A DNA stretch of 64,000 nt, from contig NZ_JAGSYB010000001.1 in the NCBI RefSeq assembly GCF_025685415.1, forward strand, positions 1,302,001-1,366,000, written 5' to 3'. The stretch comes from Terriglobus aquaticus (GTDB lineage: Bacteria; Acidobacteriota; Terriglobia; Terriglobales; Acidobacteriaceae). Each line of letters starts with the position of its first letter. Position 1 is the stretch's first letter. The notes beneath the pieces are model-generated. The model worked only from the letters and a program-made list of their open reading frames with translations. It was not told the DNA's origin and made no database searches. The position numbers and the translations under genes were made by a program. This document shows positions 25,663 through 33,670 of this stretch, piece after piece.

Positions 25663-25685
25663 TGTTTACTCACTCTGTTTACTCA
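25663..25685 (+). repeat. Direct repeat TGTTTACTCA x2
   Basis: Two identical 10-mers 13 bp apart (25663-25672 and 25676-25685). A related inverted half (TGAGTACA) lies near 25714. This might be an iteron-like or regulator-binding array in the noncoding region. Confidence 0.4.
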
Positions 25686-25769
25686 GAAAGAGAACCTCTT
25701 CGTTGTTCCCTGAATGAGTACACGGAGAGTGTTTCTCAAAGACTGAGGCAGAAAGAGCAGCAAAATTGA

Positions 25770-26140
25770 ATGTAAAGAGGGGTTGGGGTGTCTCGGTGAC
25801 ACAAGACTCTTTACATCACGTCTTTGTCACCGGCCAGGGCTGATCCATTCACTAGACCCGCTATTTAGCGTTGCGAGGTCTACCCCTCACGACGTGGATC
25901 AATCTTGGCAAGACTGGGGTTCGCCGGGAACTTGTCGCGTTACCATACCGCGACGGCCTACACCGTCTCATAGCCGCACACTATGCAGCCGACCAGGTTT
26001 GACGCTGGGATAGTCAACCGTAACGACTCGCTCCCCACAGGCTTCATCTAGCAAGGGAACGGGTTATGAGAGAGAAGAACGGTTGCACTCGTATCGAGTG
26101 GCTAACCTGCTTCAGGCAGGGAGAGTGAAAAACACCTCAT
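25770..26140. ncRNA. Hairpin-rich noncoding region, candidate structured RNA
   Basis: No gene is seen in the 25476-26183 gap, but dense inverted repeats are. ATGTAAAGAG/CTCTTTACAT (25770-25779/25807-25816) overlaps CGGTGACA-C-AAGAC/GTCTT-TGTCACCG (25794-25807/25820-25832), so the two stems exclude each other. Nested stems TGATCCA/TGGATCA, TAGACC/GGTCTA and CGCTA/TAGCG follow at about 25842-25906. Later come GACGG/CCGTC, GGTTGCACTCG with CGAGTGGCTAACC, and CCTGC/GCAGG near 26107-26121. The density suggests a folded transcript or a cis-acting region. The strand and any known RNA family are not determined. Confidence 0.4.
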
Positions 26141-26183
26141 ACATATATGCGAGTCGAGAAATGGCAAAAGGTGACATCGCAAT

Positions 26184-26222
26184 GAAAAAAAGCTGTGGGG
26201 CAGCAGCTTTTCTGCCCCACGG
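26184..26222 (-). terminator. Terminator of the sigma-like gene
   Basis: Read leftward, GTGGGGCAG / CTGCCCCAC with an 8-nt loop followed by AGC and seven Ts. It directly follows the sigma-like protein stop. Confidence 0.88.
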
Positions 26223-26224
26223 CA

Positions 26225-27502
26225 TTACTTCTGGTGCTCTTTGGCTCTATTCTTCAGTCGGCTGACACGCTGTTTTAGCGCATCACTTGAGATCCCCAAC
26301 ACTGTGGCGACTTCGGGGTAGGAGTACCCTTCCTTGAGCAGTTCGACGATAACGCGATCATCCCCTTGCACCCAATCTGGAATTTCCGGGCTGATGTCCC
26401 AAAACTGCTGTGTCGGGTAGATGAGGGGATTGTCGTCGACCGATCCGTCCTCACTCATCAGAAACAGATCCAACGAGCTCCGCGACCGCTTCTCCGATGC
26501 CAGATCTTTGGTTCGCTTGCGTTCGGCTTGGACCGCTTCCCTGATGTCTTTCTCACTGACGGTGCCGAGGTTCGGACACTCTAGGAAGAGCGCGATAGTG
26601 CTCTCCTGTGCGATGTCGTCATGCGCAATTGCAGTCTCCCTCTTGTCTGAAAGCATCAGGCCGCGAGCGGTTCGAGTTGCGAAGCCAAGTATGGCAGCCT
26701 GCAAAGTGCCTTCAAGAGCTTTGCGCTCCTCTACAGAGGCAGTCCGATACTGCTCCTGCAATTCCGCAAGGCGCGTCTCTTTCCGCTTACGGTCTGCTCC
26801 AAGGTTAGGGACCAGAGGGGCATAGTCCGTTCGACCAGTGGCAGCAAGATAGGCGAGACAATCCCTCTTCAAAGAGGCAGCGAAGGCTTTGCCGGTCCTA
26901 CGAAATGAAAGGGCAGGAGGATCCGCCAAAAGGTAGTCCTCTGCAGCTTCTTCGTTGACATGCTGCAGAAGGAAGGCGCGCGCATTGTCTTCCAGGTCTT
27001 CTGCTTCGATCTGGTCGCTCTTGAACGCATCGAATGCAGCTGCAATCTCGCTCTGCCTGATCTTCGCCGGCTTCCAGCAATCACCAGTCCTCCTATCCCT
27101 GGCGAGTTCATGGGTGCAGCTTTTCGCCGTGTTGATGTGGATTTGCTCAGGATCCAGCGAGTAGCCATTCTCTGACGCGAAGGAGGCAGCAGAAGCGTAG
27201 CTCCGCATGGCCGCGAGATCGTAGATCTTGCCGCACTTCCAGCACCCGGTAAACCGTACCTGCTCTTTCGGCTGCGGAACATCGACATAGCTCTGGTGAC
27301 CACCACAGCGGGCGTAGTCCTCCGAACTCGGGTAGACGTCATTACGGATGCGGTCATAGATGTTGCCAGTGACGGCATCACGGATGACGTATGGCGCTTC
27401 GCCGGCCAGCTTGGCAGCCTGTAAGTCGACGAAAGGACCAATGGCCTCCGGCTGGGTAAAGAGTTCCTCAGACAGGGGCAGAGGGGCAGCAGTCGTCACC
27501 AT
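26225..27502 (-). CDS. Sigma-70-like regulator with Cys-rich N-terminal half
   Basis: 425 aa. The C-terminal region (VELLKEGYSYPEVATVLGIS then SDALKQRVSRLKNRAKE) is a sigma region-4/LuxR-type helix-turn-helix. A sigma region-2-like stretch (FATRTARGLMLS, AHDDIAQESTIALFLE) lies about residues 270-320. The N-terminal 130 residues have FTGCWKCGKIYDLAAM and SCTHELARDRRTGDCWK, four Cys that may bind zinc. ATG 27502 overlaps the excisionase-like stop as TAATG. Probably a transcription activator switching on element genes; this domain combination is unfamiliar to me. Confidence 0.65.
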   Translation of the reverse strand: MVTTAAPLPLSEELFTQPEAIGPFVDLQAAKLAGEAPYVIRDAVTGNIYDRIRNDVYPSSEDYARCGGHQSYVDVPQPKEQVRFTGCWKCGKIYDLAAMRSYASAASFASENGYSLDPEQIHINTAKSCTHELARDRRTGDCWKPAKIRQSEIAAAFDAFKSDQIEAEDLEDNARAFLLQHVNEEAAEDYLLADPPALSFRRTGKAFAASLKRDCLAYLAATGRTDYAPLVPNLGADRKRKETRLAELQEQYRTASVEERKALEGTLQAAILGFATRTARGLMLSDKRETAIAHDDIAQESTIALFLECPNLGTVSEKDIREAVQAERKRTKDLASEKRSRSSLDLFLMSEDGSVDDNPLIYPTQQFWDISPEIPDWVQGDDRVIVELLKEGYSYPEVATVLGISSDALKQRVSRLKNRAKEHQK

Positions 27503-27747
27503 TAGACTGCTACCCCTGAGAGAGTCGGCAGATCGTCTGTGCCGTAGGCGAAGCTCGTCAGTTCCGCGTGTGTGATCAGCACCTTCTTGCCAAGACGACG
27601 GAACGCGAGCTTCTTCTCAGCGAGCAAGTAGTCGATGCTCCGAAGTGACAAAGACAAGGCGAAAGCTGCAGCGCGGCGATCATAGAGCATTTTCTGCAGG
27701 GACAACTGGGGCGTTGCCGCCTTTGAGGCGGTTGCGTTGTGAGACAA
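27502..27747 (-). CDS. Excisionase-like MerR-type HTH protein, 81 aa
   Basis: 81 aa. RRAAAFALSLSLRSIDYLLA, then LAFRRLGKKVLITHAELTSF, is the HTH_17/excisionase pattern (winged helix with R-LG-K-x-hydrophobic after the recognition helix). TTG start with AAAGG upstream. It is coupled to the sigma-like gene by a one-base overlap and lies 506 bp from the right attachment repeat. Likely recombination directionality factor, or a transcriptional regulator of the same fold. Confidence 0.7.
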   Translation of the reverse strand: MSHNATASKAATPQLSLQKMLYDRRAAAFALSLSLRSIDYLLAEKKLAFRRLGKKVLITHAELTSFAYGTDDLPTLSGVAV

Positions 27748-28253
27748 GACGTATACCTTTCGTGGTTACAGGAACATGAGTGGTTGCAGTGAACGACTGC
27801 AGACGCACGCTTGCGCTGCTTCGGTCACAAAGGATTGCTGTGTGTGTCTCCGTTTTGGCCTGGTGGTTCCCCAGTCGGCTCTCAGAAAGAGAGGCCGGCC
27901 CGTTTGCTCTGCTCAGAAGCAGCCGGCACGGGAAGCCGGTAGAGGTCGGACTGGGTTACGCGAACCCTGCCCTAGTTGTCCTCACAGGTACGAAGAGAAG
28001 ACTCCCAAACGGGTGCCCGTCATCTCCCAACTGTTGTATTCAGGAGTACATACCTCGCGGCAGGATGTCAAGCGTTTTGACGCACAACTATCCCCTGCCC
28101 TCACGAATGAAGGTATTCGGATCAGGACTGCACCGTGCTGCGTTACGAACACCTATGCTGCTGGTGGCTACGTAACCCTTTTGTATCCCCGCAATCTGGC
28201 GGGCTAAAGCATCATCTTTTGTGACATATAAACCGCTCATTCGAGGAGGTTTA
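27748..28253. other. Right-end noncoding region of the element
   Basis: 506 bp between the excisionase-like gene and attR with no convincing gene. It holds a palindrome GTCAAGCGTTTTGAC (28067-28081) and the candidate arm site at 28179-28192, in keeping with a recombination/regulatory region. Confidence 0.45.
28179..28192 (+). promoter_or_regulatory. Right arm-type site TTTTGTATCCCCGC
   Basis: Exact match of 14 bp to 12860-12873 beside the integrase gene, both on the plus strand and both inside the element. Confidence 0.5.
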
Positions 28254-28302
28254 TGGTGAGAGCTCTGGGGCTCGAACCCAGGACCAGCGCCTTAAAAGGG
28301 CG
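28254..28302. repeat. Right attachment repeat (attR), 49 bp
   Basis: The 3' part of tRNA-Lys from the anticodon stem to CCA, identical to 12663-12711. The intact gene lies on this side, so the recombination restored the tRNA. Confidence 0.9.
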
Positions 28303-28329
28303 ATGCTCTACCAACTGAGCTAAGCTCTC
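28254..28329 (-). tRNA. tRNA-Lys (anticodon TTT)
   Basis: 76-nt cloverleaf with encoded CCA: acceptor GAGAGCT/AGCTCTC, discriminator A, D arm GCTC/GAGC, anticodon loop CTTTTAA (TTT), T arm CTGGG/CCCAG with TTCGAGC. The anticodon stem has four pairs plus a 27-43 mismatch. It is the integration target of the element; its 3' half now comes from the element copy. Confidence 0.95.
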
Positions 28330-28441
28330 ACAAACCCGGCAGACTCGAAAGCCTCCGGGGGCAGGTAGCCTGCTCAGGATACCGCATCGTCACGCGCCAA
28401 CCAAAAGCCGAGCGGACACAGGCGCCCCCAATCGGCTTGCG

Positions 28442-29644
28442 CTAGCTGGTCGGCTTGTCCGGTGGCGGCAGTCGAGTGCAGAAGTCCTGCTCAAACCGCC
28501 ACGCGTACTCCTCTACGAGGGCTCCGATTCGCTCCTTCGACGGCGAAGCCACGATCAACCCAGCGTGATGCTGCCTGTTCATCCGCAGAACCACTTCGGG
28601 AGCGTCGTAGGCGCTCAAGTCCGGATGCTCCTGCCGCGCCAGGCAGATCACGGAACCGGCGTAGTGCTCGCGCAACCGCGGCAGCCGGTACTCTTCGCCC
28701 CGCAGCATCGCGGCCTCCAGGCGCGCCCACTCCACCCACGGATTGATGCCCGACTCGAACTCGATCAGCTCGGCGATGTAAGCTCCGCCAACGCGTGCCG
28801 CCGTCTCCAGAAAATAAAACTTGCCGCTTTCGCTGCGGATGTATTCCGAATGCGTCACGCCGGTGACCATGCCCAACGCGGGCAGCAGCCTCGCGTCCGC
28901 CGCACACAGGTCTCGTGCGTCCTGGCTGCTCCGACTCACTGTCTGCGTCGTGAACACGCCACCCTTCTGCATGAGGGCCATGGGCGGTGTTCCGTACCGG
29001 TGCACGGCCTGCGTCAGCAGCGTTCGATTCCAGCACACCGAGTCAACGTGGTACACCTCGCCCGGGATGAAACACTCGAGCAGGTAGTTCACCTGCTCCG
29101 GTCCCAGTTCCTCTAGCGTCCGCCACAGGTCGCGCGCGTTTTCAATCCGCCGGATGCCAATGGCGGAAGCGCTGGTGCGTGGCTTCAGGAGCCAGGGCGA
29201 AGGCGTGCTCTCCAGAAAGGCACGCAGATCTTCGTAATTCAGCACCGGGGCAAACGGCGGCACCAGCAAACCGGCGCGCTGCGCGGCAAACCGCATGGCC
29301 AGCTTGTCGCGGAAGTTGCGCGTGGTGGTCTGCCCCATGCCGGGCAGCCGCAGTTCTTCGCGGACCAGCGCCGCTGCTTCGAGGTCGAACTCATCCAGCG
29401 GAACCACCCGGTCGATGTGCAGGTATCGCGCAAGCTGCTGTACTCGCCATAGCACGTCGGCCGGGCTCGAGTCATCGCTCATGGTGTGCAGTTCCGCCAA
29501 GGCGTCGCGGGGCCAGTCTGCGTCGCGCAGCTTCTCTGCCGTCAACAGAACCACCGCCAGGTCCTCTGCCGCTGCGGCCCGCAAAAACGCCTGTCCCTTT
29601 TCGTAGCTGGCGATGCACAGCATCACCGGTTTCCGCTCGCTCAT
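28442..29644 (-). CDS. ATP-grasp domain protein
   Basis: 400 aa, carbamoyl-phosphate-synthetase-like ATP-grasp enzyme that would join a carboxylate to an amine or thiol using ATP. N-terminal preATP-grasp part ([20 protein letters not shown]). ATP-binding core: [57 protein letters not shown], and the metal-binding [20 protein letters not shown] near residue 280. The ATG overlaps the hldE stop (ATGA). Substrate unknown; the context suggests an envelope-linked ligase. Confidence 0.85.
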   Translation of the reverse strand: MSERKPVMLCIASYEKGQAFLRAAAAEDLAVVLLTAEKLRDADWPRDALAELHTMSDDSSPADVLWRVQQLARYLHIDRVVPLDEFDLEAAALVREELRLPGMGQTTTRNFRDKLAMRFAAQRAGLLVPPFAPVLNYEDLRAFLESTPSPWLLKPRTSASAIGIRRIENARDLWRTLEELGPEQVNYLLECFIPGEVYHVDSVCWNRTLLTQAVHRYGTPPMALMQKGGVFTTQTVSRSSQDARDLCAADARLLPALGMVTGVTHSEYIRSESGKFYFLETAARVGGAYIAELIEFESGINPWVEWARLEAAMLRGEEYRLPRLREHYAGSVICLARQEHPDLSAYDAPEVVLRMNRQHHAGLIVASPSKERIGALVEEYAWRFEQDFCTRLPPPDKPTS

Positions 29645-31119
29645 GCCGCACCTCCCCCGGTCAGTTTGCGCACGATGTTCGTCGTGGAAAACCCTTCCAC
29701 GGTCGGCACGATCTCCACGCGGCCGCCGTATCCCGCCACCAGTTCGTGGCCGACCACCGTCTGCACGGTGTAGTCGCCGCCCTTCACGACCACATCCGGC
29801 CGTAGCAGGTCGATCAGCTCCAGCGGTGTCTGCTCAGCAAACAGCGTCACAAGGTCCACTGACGCCAGCGCGGCCATTACCTTTGCGCGCTCGTTCTCGC
29901 TCACGATCGGTCGCGAAGGCCCTTTCAAAGCGGACACCGACGCGTCCGTGTTCAGCGCCACCACCAGCTTTGACCCAAAGCGCCGGCAGTCCTCCAGCAG
30001 CGTGATGTGACCCACATGCAAGAGGTCGAAGCAGCCGTTGGTAAACACGATCGTTTCACCCGCCGCGCGCCAGTCTTCCACGCGGGCGCGGGCTCGCTCC
30101 CGCGTCAATACCTTCTCGTTGGAAGACACCACCGGCGACCGCGTCAGCAGGCCAACCAACTCCCCAGCGCTCACCGGCACAGTTCCCAGCTTGCCCACCA
30201 CAATGCCTGCTGCCAGGTTTGCCAGCTCCACCGCGGTGGGCAACCCAAGCCCCGCCGCTAGGCTCGCTGCCAGCGTCGCAATTACCGTGTCGCCGGCGCC
30301 TGAAACATCGAACACTTCACGTGCCTTCGCGGGCGACACAAAATCCGGCTCGCCCCGCTGCAGCACGCGAATGCCACGCTCACTCATCGTCACCGTCAGG
30401 AATGCCACGTCGATCTGCTGCAGCAGTTCATGCGCCGCTGCCAATAGAGCCTCGGTATGATGAGCCGCCACACCGGTCGCCACCGACAGCTCCGACAGGT
30501 TCGGGCAAATCGTCGTACTTCCGCGATACCGCGAGAAGTCCCGCGTCTTCGGATCGACCAGCACGGGGATGCCCTCTCGCCGTGCCGCCTCGATGACCCT
30601 GCGGCAAACCTCAGGCGACAGCGCGCCCTTCGCATAGTCGGAAAGCACAACCGCATGCATGCCGCGCACCGCTGCCGCCGCACGCTCCGCCAGCGCGGCA
30701 TCTTCGTCCGCCGGGATACTCTCGCGCGTCTCCACGTCCAGGCGCAGTAATTGCTGCGTTCGGCTCACCACACGCGTCTTGGTGATGGTCGGCACCGCGC
30801 TTTCCAGCACGCTCGTGGCGTCTATGCCCGACCCGCTCATCAGCTCGCGCAAATCCTCGGCAGCGACATCCCTGCCCAGGCGTCCGCACAACGCGGTCTG
30901 CAGGCCCAACCCGGCTAGGTTCATCGCCACGTTCGCCGCTCCACCCGGGCGGCTATATTCGCGCGCCTGGCGCAGCACCGGCACCGGAGCCTCAGGCGAG
31001 ATGCGCTCCACCTCGCCCTCCACATAGCGGTCCAGCATCAGGTCACCCACTACCAGCACGCGCAGCGACGCAAACCCGTGCTCCAGCAATTCCAGCACCC
31101 TTGCCAGTTCCGGCACCAT
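29641..31119 (-). CDS. hldE: Bifunctional heptose-7-P kinase / heptose-1-P adenylyltransferase
   Basis: 492 aa. The N-terminal PfkB-type kinase (about 1-330) phosphorylates D-glycero-D-manno-heptose 7-phosphate: VGDLMLDRYVEGEVERISPE, PGGAANVAMNLAGLGLQ and the anion hole DVSGAGDTVIATLAASLAAG. The C-terminal nucleotidyltransferase (about 350-492) makes ADP-heptose: VFTNGCFDLLHVGHITLLED, with SRPIVSENERAKVMAAL. Both domains are complete. It supplies ADP-heptose for LPS inner core, and the adjacent GT9 transferase is the likely user. AAGGAG upstream of the ATG. Confidence 0.95.
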   Translation of the reverse strand: MVPELARVLELLEHGFASLRVLVVGDLMLDRYVEGEVERISPEAPVPVLRQAREYSRPGGAANVAMNLAGLGLQTALCGRLGRDVAAEDLRELMSGSGIDATSVLESAVPTITKTRVVSRTQQLLRLDVETRESIPADEDAALAERAAAAVRGMHAVVLSDYAKGALSPEVCRRVIEAARREGIPVLVDPKTRDFSRYRGSTTICPNLSELSVATGVAAHHTEALLAAAHELLQQIDVAFLTVTMSERGIRVLQRGEPDFVSPAKAREVFDVSGAGDTVIATLAASLAAGLGLPTAVELANLAAGIVVGKLGTVPVSAGELVGLLTRSPVVSSNEKVLTRERARARVEDWRAAGETIVFTNGCFDLLHVGHITLLEDCRRFGSKLVVALNTDASVSALKGPSRPIVSENERAKVMAALASVDLVTLFAEQTPLELIDLLRPDVVVKGGDYTVQTVVGHELVAGYGGRVEIVPTVEGFSTTNIVRKLTGGGAA

Positions 31120-31121
31120 CC

Positions 31122-32330
31122 TTAGGCAGCTCCTTCCAACAGTTCCCGCAATGCTTCAGCAACTTCCGCCACTGTGATGGAAAGCAGGCACTTCTTCCGC
31201 TGCTCCAGGCATGTCTCCAGGCCACAACCCGCACAGTCCACCCGATGGTAGAGCACCCGGGACTGGGCTCCATACGGGAACCATGTTCGCGGAAGGTTGC
31301 GCGCGGCAAAGATCGCGACCACCGGCGTTCCCACCGCAGCGGCCAGGTGCATCGGCCCACTGTCATGCCCCAGGAACGCGCGCGCTCCGCGAAACGCCGC
31401 CGCACTTTCGCGCGGCGTCAGGTCTCCACACACATTGACTACTGGACCTGCACCGGCTACACCGGCCCATGCCTCCGCAACAGCATCGCTGCTTCCCCGC
31501 TCTTCGTTCGCACCGGCCAGCAACAGCCCGTGTCCCGGATACCGCCCCGCCACCTCGCGCAGCAGGTCCGCCCAGTTCCGTACACCCCAGTCTTTCGACT
31601 GCACCTTGGTCCCGATGCTCGCGGCGAAGAAAGGCGCACTGGCCAGAGGCGCACGCACGGCATCCGCACGCTCCACCTCGGCCGGGGTCAGGCGCAAGTC
31701 CCATGACTCGCCGCTCGCAGCATCCAGCCGACCCAGGTCACGCAGGCTCCGCAGCAGCCGCTCCACCTCGGGCTCCCAGTCGCCGTTCTCCAGGCGCAGC
31801 GCAGCCGTCTCGCCAGTGGCCGAAACGCCAACGATCCGGCGCGCTCCGGTCCACTGCAGAAAGCGTCGGTCGCGTTTGCTGTTCTGCTCGCCCGTCTCAG
31901 CCTTCAAATAGATCGCGACGTCTGGCCGGAAGCGCCTCAGCCGCCACAGCAGCCCAAGCAGCCGCAAAGGATTGCGCGTCCCCACCGGATAGCTCTCGTA
32001 TCCATGCACCAGGCCGGAGTCGCCCAGGATCGCTGCGGCCGCCGGAGCCCGCGATACCACCGGCACGTTCGTCAGCAGGCGCCGCTCGGCCCTGGGAAAT
32101 GCCTGCGCGATCAGGTGATAGCTGGGCAGCGCCACCAGCGTGTCGCCCAGGCTGCCCAGCCGCAGGATGACTATCCGCCGCACGGAGTCGTCGACCACCA
32201 CACCGGCGTGCTCGTCATCCGGCTCAGCAGCGCCATGCGCAGTAGCAGCGCTCAACACCCCGGCAGGCCGGCTTTCGTCACGATGAGTGTCCCCACGCTG
32301 TGCGTCTTCACGCTGTACGTCTACACTCAT
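31122..32330 (-). CDS. GT9-family heptosyltransferase-like enzyme
   Basis: About 402 aa. The GT-B fold of ADP-heptose:LPS heptosyltransferases is seen in RRIVILRLGSLGDTLVALPS, SWDLRLTPAEVERADAVR, AASIGTKVQSKDWGVRNWAD, FLGHDSGPMHLAAAVGTPVV and AIFAARNLPRTWFPYG. Near the end a Cys group (DCAGCGLETCLEQRKKC) is common in this family branch. The first about 60 residues are low complexity and the start is uncertain; ATG 32330, 32339 and 32420 are possible. It is two bases upstream of hldE in the same operon. Confidence 0.88.
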   Translation of the reverse strand: MSVDVQREDAQRGDTHRDESRPAGVLSAATAHGAAEPDDEHAGVVVDDSVRRIVILRLGSLGDTLVALPSYHLIAQAFPRAERRLLTNVPVVSRAPAAAAILGDSGLVHGYESYPVGTRNPLRLLGLLWRLRRFRPDVAIYLKAETGEQNSKRDRRFLQWTGARRIVGVSATGETAALRLENGDWEPEVERLLRSLRDLGRLDAASGESWDLRLTPAEVERADAVRAPLASAPFFAASIGTKVQSKDWGVRNWADLLREVAGRYPGHGLLLAGANEERGSSDAVAEAWAGVAGAGPVVNVCGDLTPRESAAAFRGARAFLGHDSGPMHLAAAVGTPVVAIFAARNLPRTWFPYGAQSRVLYHRVDCAGCGLETCLEQRKKCLLSITVAEVAEALRELLEGAA

Positions 32331-32337
32331 CAGGGAC

Positions 32338-32958
32338 ATGCTACAAGAGCCCGATGCCGCGGACCTGAAGCACGGGTGTGCCGACGCGCCGGCCACCTCG
32401 GCCGCGCTGAATGCGGCCACAGCACGCTGGCACCTTGAAACAGCTGCTCCGCGCGGCCTGATCTTTCAGCTCCATCTCGCCAACTTCGAGCTGTGGCACC
32501 TGGAGGACAAGGCTCGCGACACCACCAACGGTGATGCCCTGGTGGCTGAGACGAAGCGAGCCATCGACCGCGTGAACCAGCGACGCAACGACACCGTGGA
32601 AGCCATCGACACGGCCCTGCTTGCTCTGCTCGCGCCACGCAACCTGCCCGCGGCCGCAGCACCGTTGCACTCGGAAACGCCCGGCCAGATGCTCGACAGG
32701 CTTTCCATTCTCGCGCTCAAGCGCTACCACACCGCCGTGGAGTCCAAGCGGGACGACGCCACGCCCGAGCATCGCGACCGCAGCCTGCAGCGGCTCTCCG
32801 CGTTAGAGGAACAGGAACGCGACCTCGCCAGCTGTCTTCAGACGCTCTGGCGCGAAGTGGAGGCGGGGACGCGCCGCTTCAAACTCTACCGCCAGATGAA
32901 GATGTATAACGACCCAACGCTCAATCCCGTTCTGTATGCGGCAGCGAAGAAGTCCTAG
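32338..32958 (+). CDS. DUF4254 domain protein
   Basis: 206 aa helical protein of the DUF4254 family, seen in FQLHLANFELWHLEDKARDT, IDRVNQRRNDTVEAIDTALL, GQMLDRLSILALKRYHT and QMKMYNDPTLNPVLY. Members sit with LPS/glycan genes, as here, divergent from the GT9 gene with starts that nearly touch. Biochemical role unknown. ATG 32338 is preferred to an upstream frame that overlaps the GT9 coding start. Confidence 0.85.
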   Translation: MLQEPDAADLKHGCADAPATSAALNAATARWHLETAAPRGLIFQLHLANFELWHLEDKARDTTNGDALVAETKRAIDRVNQRRNDTVEAIDTALLALLAPRNLPAAAAPLHSETPGQMLDRLSILALKRYHTAVESKRDDATPEHRDRSLQRLSALEEQERDLASCLQTLWREVEAGTRRFKLYRQMKMYNDPTLNPVLYAAAKKS

Positions 32959-33100
32959 GGAGCCGCTTCAAGCAGTTCCCGCCTGCCGTGTCAAACCTTG
33001 ACCGTCCGCTGGCGCTTGCGTATAAACCTGACACGGGCGCGACATTCCATTTCATGATGGTTCTCTTTACTGGAGACCCGCGCCCCAGGACACGCAAGCT

Positions 33101-33670
33101 ATGGCCCCCATCAAATCCTCGAACCAGACCTCGGCAAAACCCGTCAAGAAAACGAAGACGCTGGAAGGCATCCTGGCGACCACGCCCGATCCCACCCGCC
33201 AGGCCGTGCTGGCCGACTACCAGGTTGCCGTCACTCTCATGCAGCAGGGCAAGTTCTCGGAAGCACATCCAGCCATGGAAAAGCTCCTGAAGGATGCGCC
33301 GCCTGAACTGACCGACCGCATCCGCATGTACCTGGCGGCCTGCGTCGCTCAGTCCGCAAAAGGCGAGCACCAGTTCAAGAACACCGAGGAGCAGTACGAC
33401 TTCGCCATCAGCCTGATCAACGACGGCCAGTATGAGGAAGCTCGCCAGCACCTGAACGAGATCGCCGACGGCGCACCCGAGGCCGACTACCCCTTCTACG
33501 GCCTTGCCGTGCTCGCCAGCATGACCGGTGACGCGGAAACCTGCCTCGACAAGCTCGGCGAAGCCATCCGCCGCAAGCCACAGAACCGCTTCCAGGCACG
33601 CTCCGACTCCGACTTCCAGTCCATGGCAGACGATCCCCGCTTTACCGAGCTGCTCTACCCCGACGCATGA
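33101..33670 (+). CDS. TPR-like hypothetical protein
   Basis: 189 aa. Basic N-terminus (NQTSAKPVKKTKTLEGILAT), then helical hairpins typical of tetratricopeptide repeats: YQVAVTLMQQGKFSEAHPAM, YDFAISLINDGQYEEARQHL, and ETCLDKLGEAIRRKP. It ends with SMADDPRFTELLYPDA, a pattern common to acidobacterial TPR scaffold proteins. Its stop overlaps the yvcK-like start by four bases, so it is translationally coupled. Probably a protein-protein adaptor. Confidence 0.82.
   Translation: MAPIKSSNQTSAKPVKKTKTLEGILATTPDPTRQAVLADYQVAVTLMQQGKFSEAHPAMEKLLKDAPPELTDRIRMYLAACVAQSAKGEHQFKNTEEQYDFAISLINDGQYEEARQHLNEIADGAPEADYPFYGLAVLASMTGDAETCLDKLGEAIRRKPQNRFQARSDSDFQSMADDPRFTELLYPDA

Larger units (their letters stand above)
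12663..28302. mobile_element. 15.6-kb integrative element with HK97 capsid genes
   Basis: The element is bounded by identical 49-bp repeats: a displaced copy of the tRNA-Lys 3' part at left and the 3' part of an intact tRNA-Lys gene at right. A tyrosine recombinase lies 190 bp inside the left end and an excisionase-like gene near the right end. A leftward block (27747-18955) holds the excisionase-like protein, sigma-like protein, four small proteins, portal, prohead protease, capsid protein and SGNH hydrolase. The left 6 kb holds membrane proteins, small proteins and a secreted protease. I find no terminase, tail, lysis, primase or repressor gene. It could be a capsid-encoding satellite (cf-PICI-like) or a reduced prophage. 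Confidence 0.85.

Noticed and set aside
24050-25685. CRISPR-like repeats
   Set aside because: The repeated palindromes and 10-mers are too few, too short and irregularly spaced for an array; no cas genes in the window.
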